From: Celeribacter naphthalenivorans
GTDB lineage: Bacteria; Pseudomonadota; Alphaproteobacteria; Rhodobacterales; Rhodobacteraceae
Reading direction: 5' to 3'
DNA length: 64,000 nucleotides
Assembly: GCF_020524585.1 (NCBI RefSeq)
Contig: NZ_JAIVLK010000004.1
Span: 1 to 64,000, forward strand
A program made the translations under genes and the position numbers. The notes below the pieces were generated by a model. The model saw nothing but the letters and a program-made list of their open reading frames with translations. It searched no databases and was not told the origin of the DNA. Numbering within the stretch: the stretch's first letter is position 1; each line of letters opens with the position of its first letter. Positions 49,310 to 59,014 of the stretch are shown piece after piece.

Positions 49310-50231
49310 TCTCGGCCTCCGCGCTTTGGTCTGTGTCTTCGACCCCGTCGATTTCGGGCTGCGGGACCTCGCGTTCCGGGATGATCAAGGCGCCGGGGTC
49401 CGTGATGCGCTCGCTCTGATGGGTGCGCAAGACACGCAGGTAATCCATCCGCTCGTAATCGGCGGCCAAAATGACGCGCAGGCGCCGGTCCGGGCCTTTG
49501 GCGACCTGACCGATCAGAATGCCCGGCGGGAACACCCCGCCATCTCCCGAAGAAATCACCCGGTCGCCGGGGCGGACAAGCTCGGGAGTCTCGATGAAAT
49601 CGAGCGAGGGGCGGATGGAGTTGTCTCCCGACAGAATGGCGCGTTGCCCCGAGGGCTGGATCGTCACCGGCAGGCGCGAGTTGCTGTCGGTCAAGAGAAT
49701 CACCCGCGCGGTGTTCTGGCCCACGCCGGAGATGCGGCCCACGAGGCCGATGCCGTCCATTGTGGCCCAGCCGTCCATGATCCCATCGCGCGCGCCGACG
49801 TTCAAAAGCACGGATTGGCGAAACGGCGAACCGCTGTCGGCCATCACGACGCCGGTCACATAGGTGTACCGCGGGTCGATCCGCACCTTGTTCAGGTCGA
49901 GAAGTTTGGCGTTTTTCTGTTCGAGCTGAAGCGCGGCTTCTTTCCAGGCCTGCATCTGACGCAGCTCGTTGCGCAGCTCCTGGTTCTGGTCGTAAAGCCG
50001 TTGATAACTCTGGAAATTCTCGATCATGCCGATGGTCTTGGTGACCGGCACCAAAGCCCATTCGAAGGAGGGCACAACCTTGTCGACCAGCCCCGCGCGG
50101 AGCCGTTCGACCCGGGGGCTGTCGATACGCCAAAGGATGAAGAGGCCGATAAAGCACAGAAGCATGACGCCGATCAGCAAACGCCGGATCGGGCGGACAT
50201 AGGTTTCCGAATTGCCCTTGTTTCTGGCCAT
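49302..50231 (-). CDS. mreC: Rod shape-determining protein MreC
   Basis: A 309-residue protein with a single N-terminal membrane helix (about 14-34), a coiled coil (about 70-110; YQRLYDQNQELRNELRQMQ) and two beta-barrel domains with GVVMADSGSPFRQSVLLNVG and VISSGDGGVFPPGILIGQV. MreC links MreB filaments to PBP2 in the periplasm. The C-terminal tail is Asp/Glu-rich. Confidence 0.94.
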   Translation of the reverse strand: MARNKGNSETYVRPIRRLLIGVMLLCFIGLFILWRIDSPRVERLRAGLVDKVVPSFEWALVPVTKTIGMIENFQSYQRLYDQNQELRNELRQMQAWKEAALQLEQKNAKLLDLNKVRIDPRYTYVTGVVMADSGSPFRQSVLLNVGARDGIMDGWATMDGIGLVGRISGVGQNTARVILLTDSNSRLPVTIQPSGQRAILSGDNSIRPSLDFIETPELVRPGDRVISSGDGGVFPPGILIGQVAKGPDRRLRVILAADYERMDYLRVLRTHQSERITDPGALIIPEREVPQPEIDGVEDTDQSAEAENG

Positions 50232-50304
50232 CTATCCTCCGGACCCGCGCGCCGGGCATGCCGCCAGACAATGTGCCGGGGAGGCGCCCAAAAGGCGCGA
50301 GCCC

Positions 50305-51381
<1,077 letters not shown>

Positions 51382-51487
51382 CTAAGATGCCAGCCGCGCA
51401 GGGGAGAATCCCCCCGTATCGGCAGACTTATAGGGGGCGTCGTGGCTATGGAAAAGGGGGCGATATCGCGGGTTTTGGCGAAGACTT

Positions 51488-51508
51488 GCTCAAAATCGCC
51501 TTTTGAGC
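51488..51508 (-). terminator. Second hairpin downstream of leuA
   Basis: GCTCAAAA (51488-51495) pairs perfectly with TTTTGAGC (51501-51508) around a 5-base loop. It lies just beyond the leuA terminator and may back it up or mark the mreB promoter region. Confidence 0.5.
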
Positions 51509-51511
51509 ATG

Positions 51512-51540
51512 AAAAAGGCGCCCACAAAGGAGCGCCTCTT
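51512..51540 (-). terminator. Rho-independent terminator of leuA
   Basis: Read on the minus strand, AGGCGC (51537-51532) pairs with GCGCCT (51521-51516) and is followed by a T-run. It lies 33 bases after the leuA stop and separates leuA from mreB. Confidence 0.85.
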
Positions 51541-51572
51541 CACAATTGCCTGAAAAGAATGCGGCGCAGCCT

Positions 51573-53150
51573 TTAGCTGGCGTCCGTGTATTTGATCTCA
51601 CGCACATCGGCGTTGGGCGCGGTTTTGCCGCGACGCACGATCAGACGGTTCAGCGCGTTCACATAGGCCTTGGCGGAGGCAAAGACCGTATCCGTGTGCG
51701 AGCTTTGCCCGGTGGAAATCCGCCCGTCCTCTTCCATCCGCACCATCACGGTGGCCTGCGCGTCGGTGCCTTCGGTCACGGCCTGCACCTGATAAAGCTG
51801 CAACCGCGCCTGCGTCGGGTAGAGCGTCTTGATCGCCTTGAAGGTCGCGTCCACCGGCCCGTCGCCCTCGACCGTGCAATGGCTTTCGACGCCATTGATT
51901 TCGAGGATGATGTCGGCGGTTTGCGGCGCCTCGGAGCCACAGATCACGCGCAAATGCTTGATCTTGATGACCTCGTTCTGGCTGTCGGCCCCGGTGGCCT
52001 GCATCAGCGCGACGATGTCGTCATCCAGAACCTCTTTCTTGCGATCCGCCAATTCCTTGAAGCTGACAAACAGGTCTTTCAGCTGGTTGTCGCCCAAGGA
52101 GTAGCCCAGCTCGTCGAGCTTGGCGCGCAGAGCGGCGCGTCCGGAGTGTTTGCCCAGCGGCAAGGAAGTGCCCGACAGACCCACGTCCTGCGGACGCATG
52201 ATCTCGAAGGTTTCCTTGTTCTTCAGCATGCCATCCTGGTGGATGCCGCTCTCATGGGCAAAGGCGTTTTTGCCGACGATGGCCTTGTTCGGCTGGACCG
52301 CAAAGCCCGAAACCTGCGACACGCGGCGGGAGATGTTCATGATCTTCGTCGTGTCGATCCCGGTCGAAAACGGCATCACATCGTTGCGCACCTTGAGCGC
52401 CATGACGACCTCTTCGAGCGCGGTGTTGCCCGCACGTTCGCCCAGACCGTTGATCGTACATTCGATTTGACGGGCACCGGCTTCGACGGCGGCCAGAGCG
52501 TTGGCGGTCGCCATGCCCAGATCGTTGTGACAGTGCGTGGCAAAGACGATCTCATCGGCGCCCGGCACGCGCTCGAGCAGCATGCGGATGATGTCCGCAC
52601 TTTCGCGCGGCGTGGTGTAGCCCACGGTGTCGGGGATGTTGATCGTGGTGGCACCCGCCTTGATCGCGATCTCGACCACACGGCAGAGGTAATCATGCTC
52701 GGTGCGGATCGCATCCATCGGCGACCATTGCACGTTGTCCGTCAGGTTGCGGGCGTGGGTCACGGTTTCGTGGATCTTGTCGGCCATCTCGTCCATCGTC
52801 AGCGCCGTGATGTCACGGTGCAGGGGCGAGGTGCCGATAAACGTGTGAATCCGCGGACGCGCGGCGTGACGCACGGCTTCCATACAGCGGTCGATGTCAC
52901 GCAGGCTGGCGCGGGCCAGACCGCAGATCACGGAGTTCTTGGAATTCTTCGCGATCTCGCTGACCGCTTCGAAATCGCCCTCGGAGGCAATCGGAAAGCC
53001 CGCCTCGATGATGTCCACGCCCATCTCGTCGAGCATGGCGGCGATCTCGAGCTTTTCATTGTGGCTCATGGTCGCGCCGGGGGATTGTTCGCCGTCCCGC
53101 AGGGTCGTGTCGAAAATCAGGACGCGGTCCTGTTTGGATGTCTCGGTCAT
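51573..53150 (-). CDS. leuA: 2-Isopropylmalate synthase
   Basis: A 525-residue enzyme condensing acetyl-CoA with 2-oxoisovalerate, the first committed step of leucine synthesis. The N-terminal TIM barrel starts with FDTTLRDGEQSPG and includes FATHCHNDLGMATAN for metal binding. A linker with GKHSGRAALRAKLDELGY leads to the C-terminal LeuA dimer domain (about 395-510), where leucine binds for feedback inhibition. The gene is preceded by a leader peptide with consecutive leucine codons. Confidence 0.96.
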   Translation of the reverse strand: MTETSKQDRVLIFDTTLRDGEQSPGATMSHNEKLEIAAMLDEMGVDIIEAGFPIASEGDFEAVSEIAKNSKNSVICGLARASLRDIDRCMEAVRHAARPRIHTFIGTSPLHRDITALTMDEMADKIHETVTHARNLTDNVQWSPMDAIRTEHDYLCRVVEIAIKAGATTINIPDTVGYTTPRESADIIRMLLERVPGADEIVFATHCHNDLGMATANALAAVEAGARQIECTINGLGERAGNTALEEVVMALKVRNDVMPFSTGIDTTKIMNISRRVSQVSGFAVQPNKAIVGKNAFAHESGIHQDGMLKNKETFEIMRPQDVGLSGTSLPLGKHSGRAALRAKLDELGYSLGDNQLKDLFVSFKELADRKKEVLDDDIVALMQATGADSQNEVIKIKHLRVICGSEAPQTADIILEINGVESHCTVEGDGPVDATFKAIKTLYPTQARLQLYQVQAVTEGTDAQATVMVRMEEDGRISTGQSSHTDTVFASAKAYVNALNRLIVRRGKTAPNADVREIKYTDAS

Positions 53151-53201
53151 TTTGAAATCTCTCTTTTAGTCCTTAGCGTTTCTCTCCGGCGCATGCGGTC
53201 A

Positions 53202-53235
53202 CCTCTGAGCATCGCGCCGTCGGCACGCTCAGAGG
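53202..53235 (-). promoter_or_regulatory. Attenuator-type hairpin in the leuA leader
   Basis: CCTCTGAGC (53202-53210) pairs perfectly with GCTCAGAGG (53227-53235). The 5' arm of the RNA overlaps the last codon and stop of the leader peptide. No T-tract follows, so it may act by Rho or translation rather than by a classic terminator. Confidence 0.6.
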
Positions 53236-53327
53236 CAGCTAAGAAGGAGGAGGCCACGACGAAGCGCCGCACCAGCGTGCGGGGGCAAGGCAAAATGGCA
53301 TGCCGCGATATGTGTCGTGCTCGTCAT
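53229..53327 (-). CDS. leuA leader peptide
   Basis: A 32-residue open frame ending GLLLLSCL, with four adjacent leucine codons (CTC CTC CTT CTT) and another just before the stop. It ends 78 bases upstream of leuA and its stop lies inside a 9-base-pair hairpin. This is the layout of a ribosome-mediated attenuator that senses charged tRNA-Leu. The start at 53327 is the best ATG, but the ribosome site is weak and a shorter peptide is possible. Confidence 0.65.
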   Translation of the reverse strand: MTSTTHIAACHFALPPHAGAALRRGLLLLSCL

Positions 53328-53436
53328 GGGGTCGGAATATACTCCGCGCGGGCGGCTTGAAAACCCCAAAAATCCAAAAGTCTGATTTTGAACCATATTG
53401 AGCGCGGAGGCGTACTGTCTCTGAGAGGATAAAGAG

Positions 53437-54093
53437 ATGAGAGCATTGGTCATTGGGACCTCGGGCGGGATTGGTGCGGCTGTCTGTCGTGGTTTCACGG
53501 CTCAGGGGATGGCGGTCACAGGCCTGTCGCGGCGCGAAGACGGGTTGGACGTGTCCGATCCCGACAGCGTGGCACGGCATCTGGGCGCCCTCGAAGGTCC
53601 GTTCGAGCGGGCGGTGATTGCCACGGGAAAACTCGACGGGGCCGGGGCTCCGCCGGAGAAATCTTTGCGGATGTTGAGTGCCGAGGCGCTGTTGGATCAA
53701 TTCGCCACCAATGCCATCGGCCCGGCTTTGATCCTGCGCGAATTGCCTCGGCTCTTGCCAAAAGATGCGCCCTCGGTGGTGGCGGTTCTAACTGCGCGGG
53801 TCGGTTCTATTGGCGACAATCATATGGGCGGCTGGTACAGCTACCGCGCGGCGAAGGCGGCGGCCAATCAATTGACCCGCACGGCGGCGATCGAGATCGC
53901 GCGCAGTCACAATGAGGCCTGCCTCATCGCCTACCACCCAGGCACGGTGGCCACAAAATTCACCGAAGGCTACAGCCGTGACAAGTTGAGCCCGGAGGAC
54001 GCCGCCGGACATCTGATCGACGTCATGGCGGCGCGGGGCGCGGGCGACACCGGGCGGTTTTATGACTGGAAAGGCGACGAGGTGCCGTGGTGA
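53437..54093 (+). CDS. Short-chain dehydrogenase/reductase (C-factor-like)
   Basis: A 218-residue SDR. The cofactor motif is GTSGGIGAAV, the structural Asn is in ATNAIGPAL, and the catalytic Tyr-x3-Lys is in WYSYRAAKAA. PGTVATKF is the usual loop after the active site. It resembles CsgA/C-factor-type SDRs often found before photolyase genes in this family. Its stop overlaps the photolyase start (GTGA), so they are coupled. Confidence 0.87.
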   Translation: MRALVIGTSGGIGAAVCRGFTAQGMAVTGLSRREDGLDVSDPDSVARHLGALEGPFERAVIATGKLDGAGAPPEKSLRMLSAEALLDQFATNAIGPALILRELPRLLPKDAPSVVAVLTARVGSIGDNHMGGWYSYRAAKAAANQLTRTAAIEIARSHNEACLIAYHPGTVATKFTEGYSRDKLSPEDAAGHLIDVMAARGAGDTGRFYDWKGDEVPW

Positions 54094-55616
54094 GCCGTGT
54101 CATTCTGATCCTTGGCGATCAGCTCTCGCCTCAGATGTCGTCGCTCAAAGAAGGCGACAAGACCCGTGATCTGGTCGTCATGGCAGAGGTTGCCGACGAG
54201 ACCGATTACGTCCGGCATCACCCGAAAAAGATCGCGCTGATCTTTGCCGCCATGCGCCATTTCGCCAAAGAGCTGCGCGCGGCGGGCTGGCAGGTGGCCT
54301 ACACAAAGCTCGATGATGCGGACAATGCGCAGTCGCTTTTGGGCGAAGCGCGACGTCGGGCGCAAGACCACGGCGCGGATGAGATTGTCATGACTGAGGC
54401 CGGGGAATGGCGATTGCGCCTGGAGGCCGAGGAAAGCGCTATCCCGGTGCGGCAATTGCCGGACACGCGATTTATTGCGACAGAACAGGAGTTTGCGGGC
54501 TGGGCCGAGGGGCGCAAGGTGCTTCGGATGGAGTATTTTTACCGTGAAATGCGGCGCAAGACCGGGTTGTTGATGGAGGGTGACGCGCCCTCAGGTGGGC
54601 AATGGAATTTCGACCACGACAATCGCAAACCCGCCTCGGATGATCTGTTCCGGGCCAAGCCTCTGACGTTCGAGCCGGACGACATCACCCGCGAGGTCCT
54701 CGATCTGGTCGAGGCTCGGTTTGGCGAAAATTTCGGAGAGCTGCGCCCGTTCACCTATGCCGTGACACGCCAAGACGCGGACCGCGCGCAGCAGCATTTC
54801 CTCGACCATCATTTGCAGGATTTCGGCACCTATCAGGACGCGATGCTCTCAAATGACCGCGTGCTGCATCACTCGCTTTTGTCCGCCTATCTCAACATCG
54901 GTCTTTTGGAACCGCTGGCGCTCTGCCGCGCGGTCGAGAAACGCTACCGCGACGGCAAAGTGCCGATCAACTCCGCCGAGGGCTTCATCCGGCAGATCCT
55001 CGGCTGGCGTGAATATGTGCGGGGGCTGTATTTTCTCAAAGGCCCCGACTATCCGCATCAGAATAAGCTCAACCATCAACGCGGCCTGCCGGCGCTCTAT
55101 TGGGGCGCTGAGACCCGGATGAATTGCCTGTCGCACGCGGTCGCTCAGACCCGCGAAGACGCCTATGCCCACCACATTCAGCGCCTCATGGTGACGGGCA
55201 ATTTCGCACTTTTGGCCGGAGTTAATCCGAAGGAGGTGCATGAATGGTATCTCGCCGTCTATATCGACGCTTTCGAGTGGGTCGAGGCGCCCAACACGGT
55301 GGGGATGAGCCAATTCGCCGACGGCGGGGTGATCGCGTCGAAACCCTATATTTCCTCGGGCAATTACATCCACAAGATGTCGGATTATTGCGGTGCCTGC
55401 GCCTATTCAGTGACGCAGAAGACGGGGGAGGGGGCCTGTCCTTTTAACCTGCTCTATTGGCACTTCCTCGACCACCACCGTGAGCGGTTCAAAGGCAATC
55501 CTCGCATGAGCCAGATGTATCGGACCTGGGATCGGATGGATGAGGGGAAGCGTGCGGTGATATTGAAAGAGGCGGCCGCATTTCTGGACCGCCTCTCAAA
55601 AGGGGAAACTGTTTAG
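54090..55616 (+). CDS. FeS-type photolyase/cryptochrome (PhrB/CryB family)
   Basis: A 508-residue flavoprotein of the DPRP/FeS-BCP group, which repairs (6-4) photoproducts with light. ILGDQLSPQMSSL opens the antenna domain; the FAD domain has EGFIRQILGWREYVRG and the tryptophan-rich C-terminal half. The 4Fe-4S ligands are Cys346, Cys434, Cys437 and Cys450, with spacing 88-3-13 identical to Agrobacterium PhrB. The start is GTG at 54090 (GTGA overlap). Confidence 0.93.
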   Translation: MSRVILILGDQLSPQMSSLKEGDKTRDLVVMAEVADETDYVRHHPKKIALIFAAMRHFAKELRAAGWQVAYTKLDDADNAQSLLGEARRRAQDHGADEIVMTEAGEWRLRLEAEESAIPVRQLPDTRFIATEQEFAGWAEGRKVLRMEYFYREMRRKTGLLMEGDAPSGGQWNFDHDNRKPASDDLFRAKPLTFEPDDITREVLDLVEARFGENFGELRPFTYAVTRQDADRAQQHFLDHHLQDFGTYQDAMLSNDRVLHHSLLSAYLNIGLLEPLALCRAVEKRYRDGKVPINSAEGFIRQILGWREYVRGLYFLKGPDYPHQNKLNHQRGLPALYWGAETRMNCLSHAVAQTREDAYAHHIQRLMVTGNFALLAGVNPKEVHEWYLAVYIDAFEWVEAPNTVGMSQFADGGVIASKPYISSGNYIHKMSDYCGACAYSVTQKTGEGACPFNLLYWHFLDHHRERFKGNPRMSQMYRTWDRMDEGKRAVILKEAAAFLDRLSKGETV

Positions 55617-55618
55617 GG

Positions 55619-57079
55619 TTATTCAGAGGCCGCAGGCGTCTCCGTCTCGGGCGCATCCTCAGACACCAAAGCCCCATCGACCCATTCGCCCGACACCACT
55701 TTGCCATCGGCATAGGTGATCGTGCCGTGACCGTTGGATTTTCCGGCCACGAACATGCCCTCATAGCTGTCGCCATTGGGGTAGGTTGCCTTGCCGCGGC
55801 CCTGAATTTCGCCGTCTTTCCACTCGCCGGTATAGGAGAACCCTGAAGCCATCTGAATCGTGCCGATCCCGTCGCGTTTGCCCGCCGCGTAATCGCCCTC
55901 GTAGACCGTGCCGTCGACATAGGTGGCTTTGCCTTTGCCCTGACGCTGGCCATCGACCCAGTCGCCGTCGTAGACGAAGCCGTCAGCATAGGTCATCTTG
56001 CCCTTGCCGTGGTTCTGCGCGTTCCGGAACTCGCCCTCATAGGTCAGCCCGCCCGCATAGCGCGCCACGCCCGTGCCGTCGATCACGCCATATTGCCAAT
56101 CGCCCTCATAGGTCGTGCCATTGGGATAGGTGATTTTGCCCTTGCCGTGTGACAGGTCATCGAGGAAGTCGCCGATATAGACGGAACCGTCCGGGTAGGT
56201 CACCTGACCCTGACCCTCGATCCGCCCCTCGGTCCATGCGCCGACATAGAGGTAGCCGTCCGCGCCGGTAAAGGTGCCTTGGCCGTCACGTTTGTCGTCG
56301 TCAAAGCTGCCTTCATAGACGTCGCCATTGGCGTAGGTCACTTTGCCCTCGCCCTGACGTTTGCCGCCGACCAGCTCGCCGGTGAAGACATCGCCGTTGG
56401 GCTGCGTGATCGTGCCTTGGCCGTTGCACTGGTTGTCCACCCAGTTGCAGTCGAGAATCATCCCCTCGTCGGTGGTCAGAACACCCGGCCCGTGGCGCAT
56501 GTCGCGGGCCATTTCGCCCTCATAGGTGGCGCCTTCGGGATAGGTGATCGTGCCACGGCCTTCCTTGACGCCGTTGACCCAGCCGCCTTCGTAGATATAG
56601 CCGGTGGGGCTCTCCAGGCGTCCTTGTCCGTGGTGCTTGGCAGCCAGAAAACCGCCCTCGTATTTCACGCCATTGGCATAGACTGCAACGCCCGATCCGG
56701 TGGCTTCGCCTTCGGCCCAGTCGCCCTCATAGGTGCCGCCGTCCGCATAGGTGATCTTGCCAAAGCCGTCGGGTTTCCCCTTGGCAAAGGCGCCCTCATA
56801 GACCGAGCCGTCGGTAAACCGCGCAAGGCCCTGGCCCTTGATCTCGCCCATCACCCATTCGCCGGTGTATTCATAGCCGTTCGGCAGGCTGTAGGTGCCG
56901 ACACCGTCCTGCAAGCCGTCCTTGAACGTGCCTTCGTAAATCCCGCCTTCTTCGAACTGGCGGGTCTCCACTTTTCCGCTGTCTTGCGCCAACATGGCCG
57001 TTGGCAGGGCTGGCATGGCCCCGATCATCGTTGCCGCGAAAAGCGTGATGCGCATTCGTGTCACTGTCTTACGTCCCAT
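55619..57079 (-). CDS. Exported MORN-repeat protein
   Basis: A 486-residue protein with a signal peptide (about residues 1-32, ending MLAQ) and 18 tandem MORN repeats of exactly 23 residues (about 47-460), pattern YEG-(D/E)W-G---GxG-x-TYxxG, followed by a partial repeat and an acidic tail rich in Glu, Thr and Pro. The seventh and eighth repeats are the most diverged and include two cysteines. MORN arrays form beta-hairpin ladders that bind lipids or proteins; here it should be periplasmic or outer-surface. The start is uncertain (57055, 57079 or 57094). Confidence 0.83.
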   Translation of the reverse strand: MGRKTVTRMRITLFAATMIGAMPALPTAMLAQDSGKVETRQFEEGGIYEGTFKDGLQDGVGTYSLPNGYEYTGEWVMGEIKGQGLARFTDGSVYEGAFAKGKPDGFGKITYADGGTYEGDWAEGEATGSGVAVYANGVKYEGGFLAAKHHGQGRLESPTGYIYEGGWVNGVKEGRGTITYPEGATYEGEMARDMRHGPGVLTTDEGMILDCNWVDNQCNGQGTITQPNGDVFTGELVGGKRQGEGKVTYANGDVYEGSFDDDKRDGQGTFTGADGYLYVGAWTEGRIEGQGQVTYPDGSVYIGDFLDDLSHGKGKITYPNGTTYEGDWQYGVIDGTGVARYAGGLTYEGEFRNAQNHGKGKMTYADGFVYDGDWVDGQRQGKGKATYVDGTVYEGDYAAGKRDGIGTIQMASGFSYTGEWKDGEIQGRGKATYPNGDSYEGMFVAGKSNGHGTITYADGKVVSGEWVDGALVSEDAPETETPAASE

Positions 57080-57280
57080 TCCCGATGAGGTCATGTGTCT
57101 GCCTGTGCCGCCAAGAGGCGCTAGGTGGACTTGTTCTAAATTCTGGACCTTCCGCATCCTGTCGGGGGCCCTGTCGCGCGCCAGACTAGGGGTAAGACAC
57201 GCGGTCTTCAAATGTTTTTCCCGTGAGCGCCTTTCCCTTGGGCGTCATTCTGCTAAACCATGCGTGAGACTTCAGGATAC

Positions 57281-58948
57281 ATGAGTGCCATGACCGAGAC
57301 CTTTCGCCTGACCTTAGCCCAGCTCAACCCGAGTGTGGGTGCGATCGATGCCAATGCCGACAAGGTGCGTGCCGCCTATGCCGAGGCCAAAGCGGCAGGC
57401 GCCGATATGATCGTCTTTCCGGAGCTGTTCCTGATCGGCTATCAGCCGCAGGATCTGGTGATGAAGCCCGTTTTGGTGAACACGGCCATGGCCAAGGTCG
57501 AGGAACTGGCCGCTTTGACTGTGGATGGTCCCGCGATTGGTCTGGGCGCGCCCTATTCCTATGGCGATGCGCTTTACAACGGCTATTGGATTCTGGCTGA
57601 GGGCCGCGTGAAACAGGTGCTGCGCAAACATCACCTGCCGAATTACAAGGTCTTCGACGAGAAACGCCTCTTTGCGTCCGGTCCCATCGAAGGCCCCTAT
57701 GCCATCGGCCCGCTGCGCATCGGCTCGCCGATCTGCGAGGATGCCTGGTACGAGGACGTCGCCGAAGCGCAGGTTGAAAGCGGGGCGGAGATTTTGATCG
57801 TGCCCAATGGCTCGCCCTATTATCGCAACAAATTCAACACGCGGCTGACCCATATGGTGTCGCGCGTGATCGAGAACGATGTGCCTCTGGTGTATTTGAA
57901 CATGGTCGGCGGTCAGGACGATCAGGTTTTTGATGGTGGCTCTTTCGTGCTCAATCGTCATGGCAAACCGGCGCATATCCTGCCCGCCTTTGCCGAAGAG
58001 TTGCGCCATGTGGATTTCGAGAAAGCCGACGGGCGCTGGGTGGCGCGTGAGGGCGAGGTGACCCCTCAGCCGGATGAGTGGGAGCAGGACTATCGCGCCA
58101 TGGTCGAGAGCCTGCGCGATTATCTTGGCAAGACCGGTTTCAAAAAGGTCGTTCTGGGCCTGTCCGGCGGTATCGACTCGGCGATTGTCGCCACGATTGC
58201 CACCGATGCGCTGGGCGCCGAGAATGTTCACTGCGTGATGCTGCCGTCGGAATACACGTCCCAAGGCTCGCTGGATGACGCCAAGGACATCGCCAATCGT
58301 CTCGGCTGTCGCTACGATTTCGTGCCGATTTCTCAGGGCCGCGATGCGATCACCGACACGCTCGCGCCGATCTTTGGCGATCTGCCGTTTGATACGACCG
58401 AGGAAAACATCCAGTCGCGCCTTCGCGGGCTTTTGCTCATGGCACTGTCCAATAAGTTCGGCTCTATGTTGCTGACAACAGGCAATAAATCTGAGGTCGC
58501 GGTCGGCTATTGCACGATTTATGGCGATATGAATGGCGGCTATAATCCGATCAAAGACCTCTACAAAACGCGTGTCTTCGAGCAATGCCGCTGGCGCAAT
58601 GCCAATCATCGCGATTGGATGAAAGGCCCCGAAGGCGAGGTCATCCCCGTTACGATCATCGCCAAACCGCCCTCGGCGGAGCTGCGGCCCGATCAGCGCG
58701 ATGACGACAGCCTGCCGCCCTATGAGGTGCTGGACGCGATCCTCGAAGGTCTGGTGGATCGCGAAGAAAGCGTGGCCGATCTGGTGGAGGCAGGCTTTGA
58801 TCGGGCGACCGTCAAGCGCGTGGAGCATCTGCTCTATATCTCCGAGTATAAACGCTTCCAATCCGCGCCGGGCACCCGTCTGACACCGCGCGCCTTCTGG
58901 TTGGATCGTCGCTATCCGATCGCAAGCCGCTGGCGCGACCCGAGCTAA
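57281..58948 (+). CDS. nadE: NAD+ synthase, glutamine-dependent
   Basis: A 555-residue enzyme amidating nicotinate adenine dinucleotide. The N-terminal nitrilase-type glutaminase (about 1-260) has catalytic Glu in FPELFLIGYQ, Lys in VLRKHHLPNY and Cys152 in SPICEDAW; the C-terminal synthetase has the ATP-pyrophosphatase loop SGGIDS (295-300) and TTGNKSE. The ATG at 57281 is chosen; 57290 is an in-frame alternative. Divergent from the MORN gene. Confidence 0.95.
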   Translation: MSAMTETFRLTLAQLNPSVGAIDANADKVRAAYAEAKAAGADMIVFPELFLIGYQPQDLVMKPVLVNTAMAKVEELAALTVDGPAIGLGAPYSYGDALYNGYWILAEGRVKQVLRKHHLPNYKVFDEKRLFASGPIEGPYAIGPLRIGSPICEDAWYEDVAEAQVESGAEILIVPNGSPYYRNKFNTRLTHMVSRVIENDVPLVYLNMVGGQDDQVFDGGSFVLNRHGKPAHILPAFAEELRHVDFEKADGRWVAREGEVTPQPDEWEQDYRAMVESLRDYLGKTGFKKVVLGLSGGIDSAIVATIATDALGAENVHCVMLPSEYTSQGSLDDAKDIANRLGCRYDFVPISQGRDAITDTLAPIFGDLPFDTTEENIQSRLRGLLLMALSNKFGSMLLTTGNKSEVAVGYCTIYGDMNGGYNPIKDLYKTRVFEQCRWRNANHRDWMKGPEGEVIPVTIIAKPPSAELRPDQRDDDSLPPYEVLDAILEGLVDREESVADLVEAGFDRATVKRVEHLLYISEYKRFQSAPGTRLTPRAFWLDRRYPIASRWRDPS

Positions 58949-59014
58949 CGCGTCCCCCTTGCCCTGTGCGATGTGCGGCGTTAGACAGCGCGCTTTCTGA
59001 TAAGGAGGCGCGCT

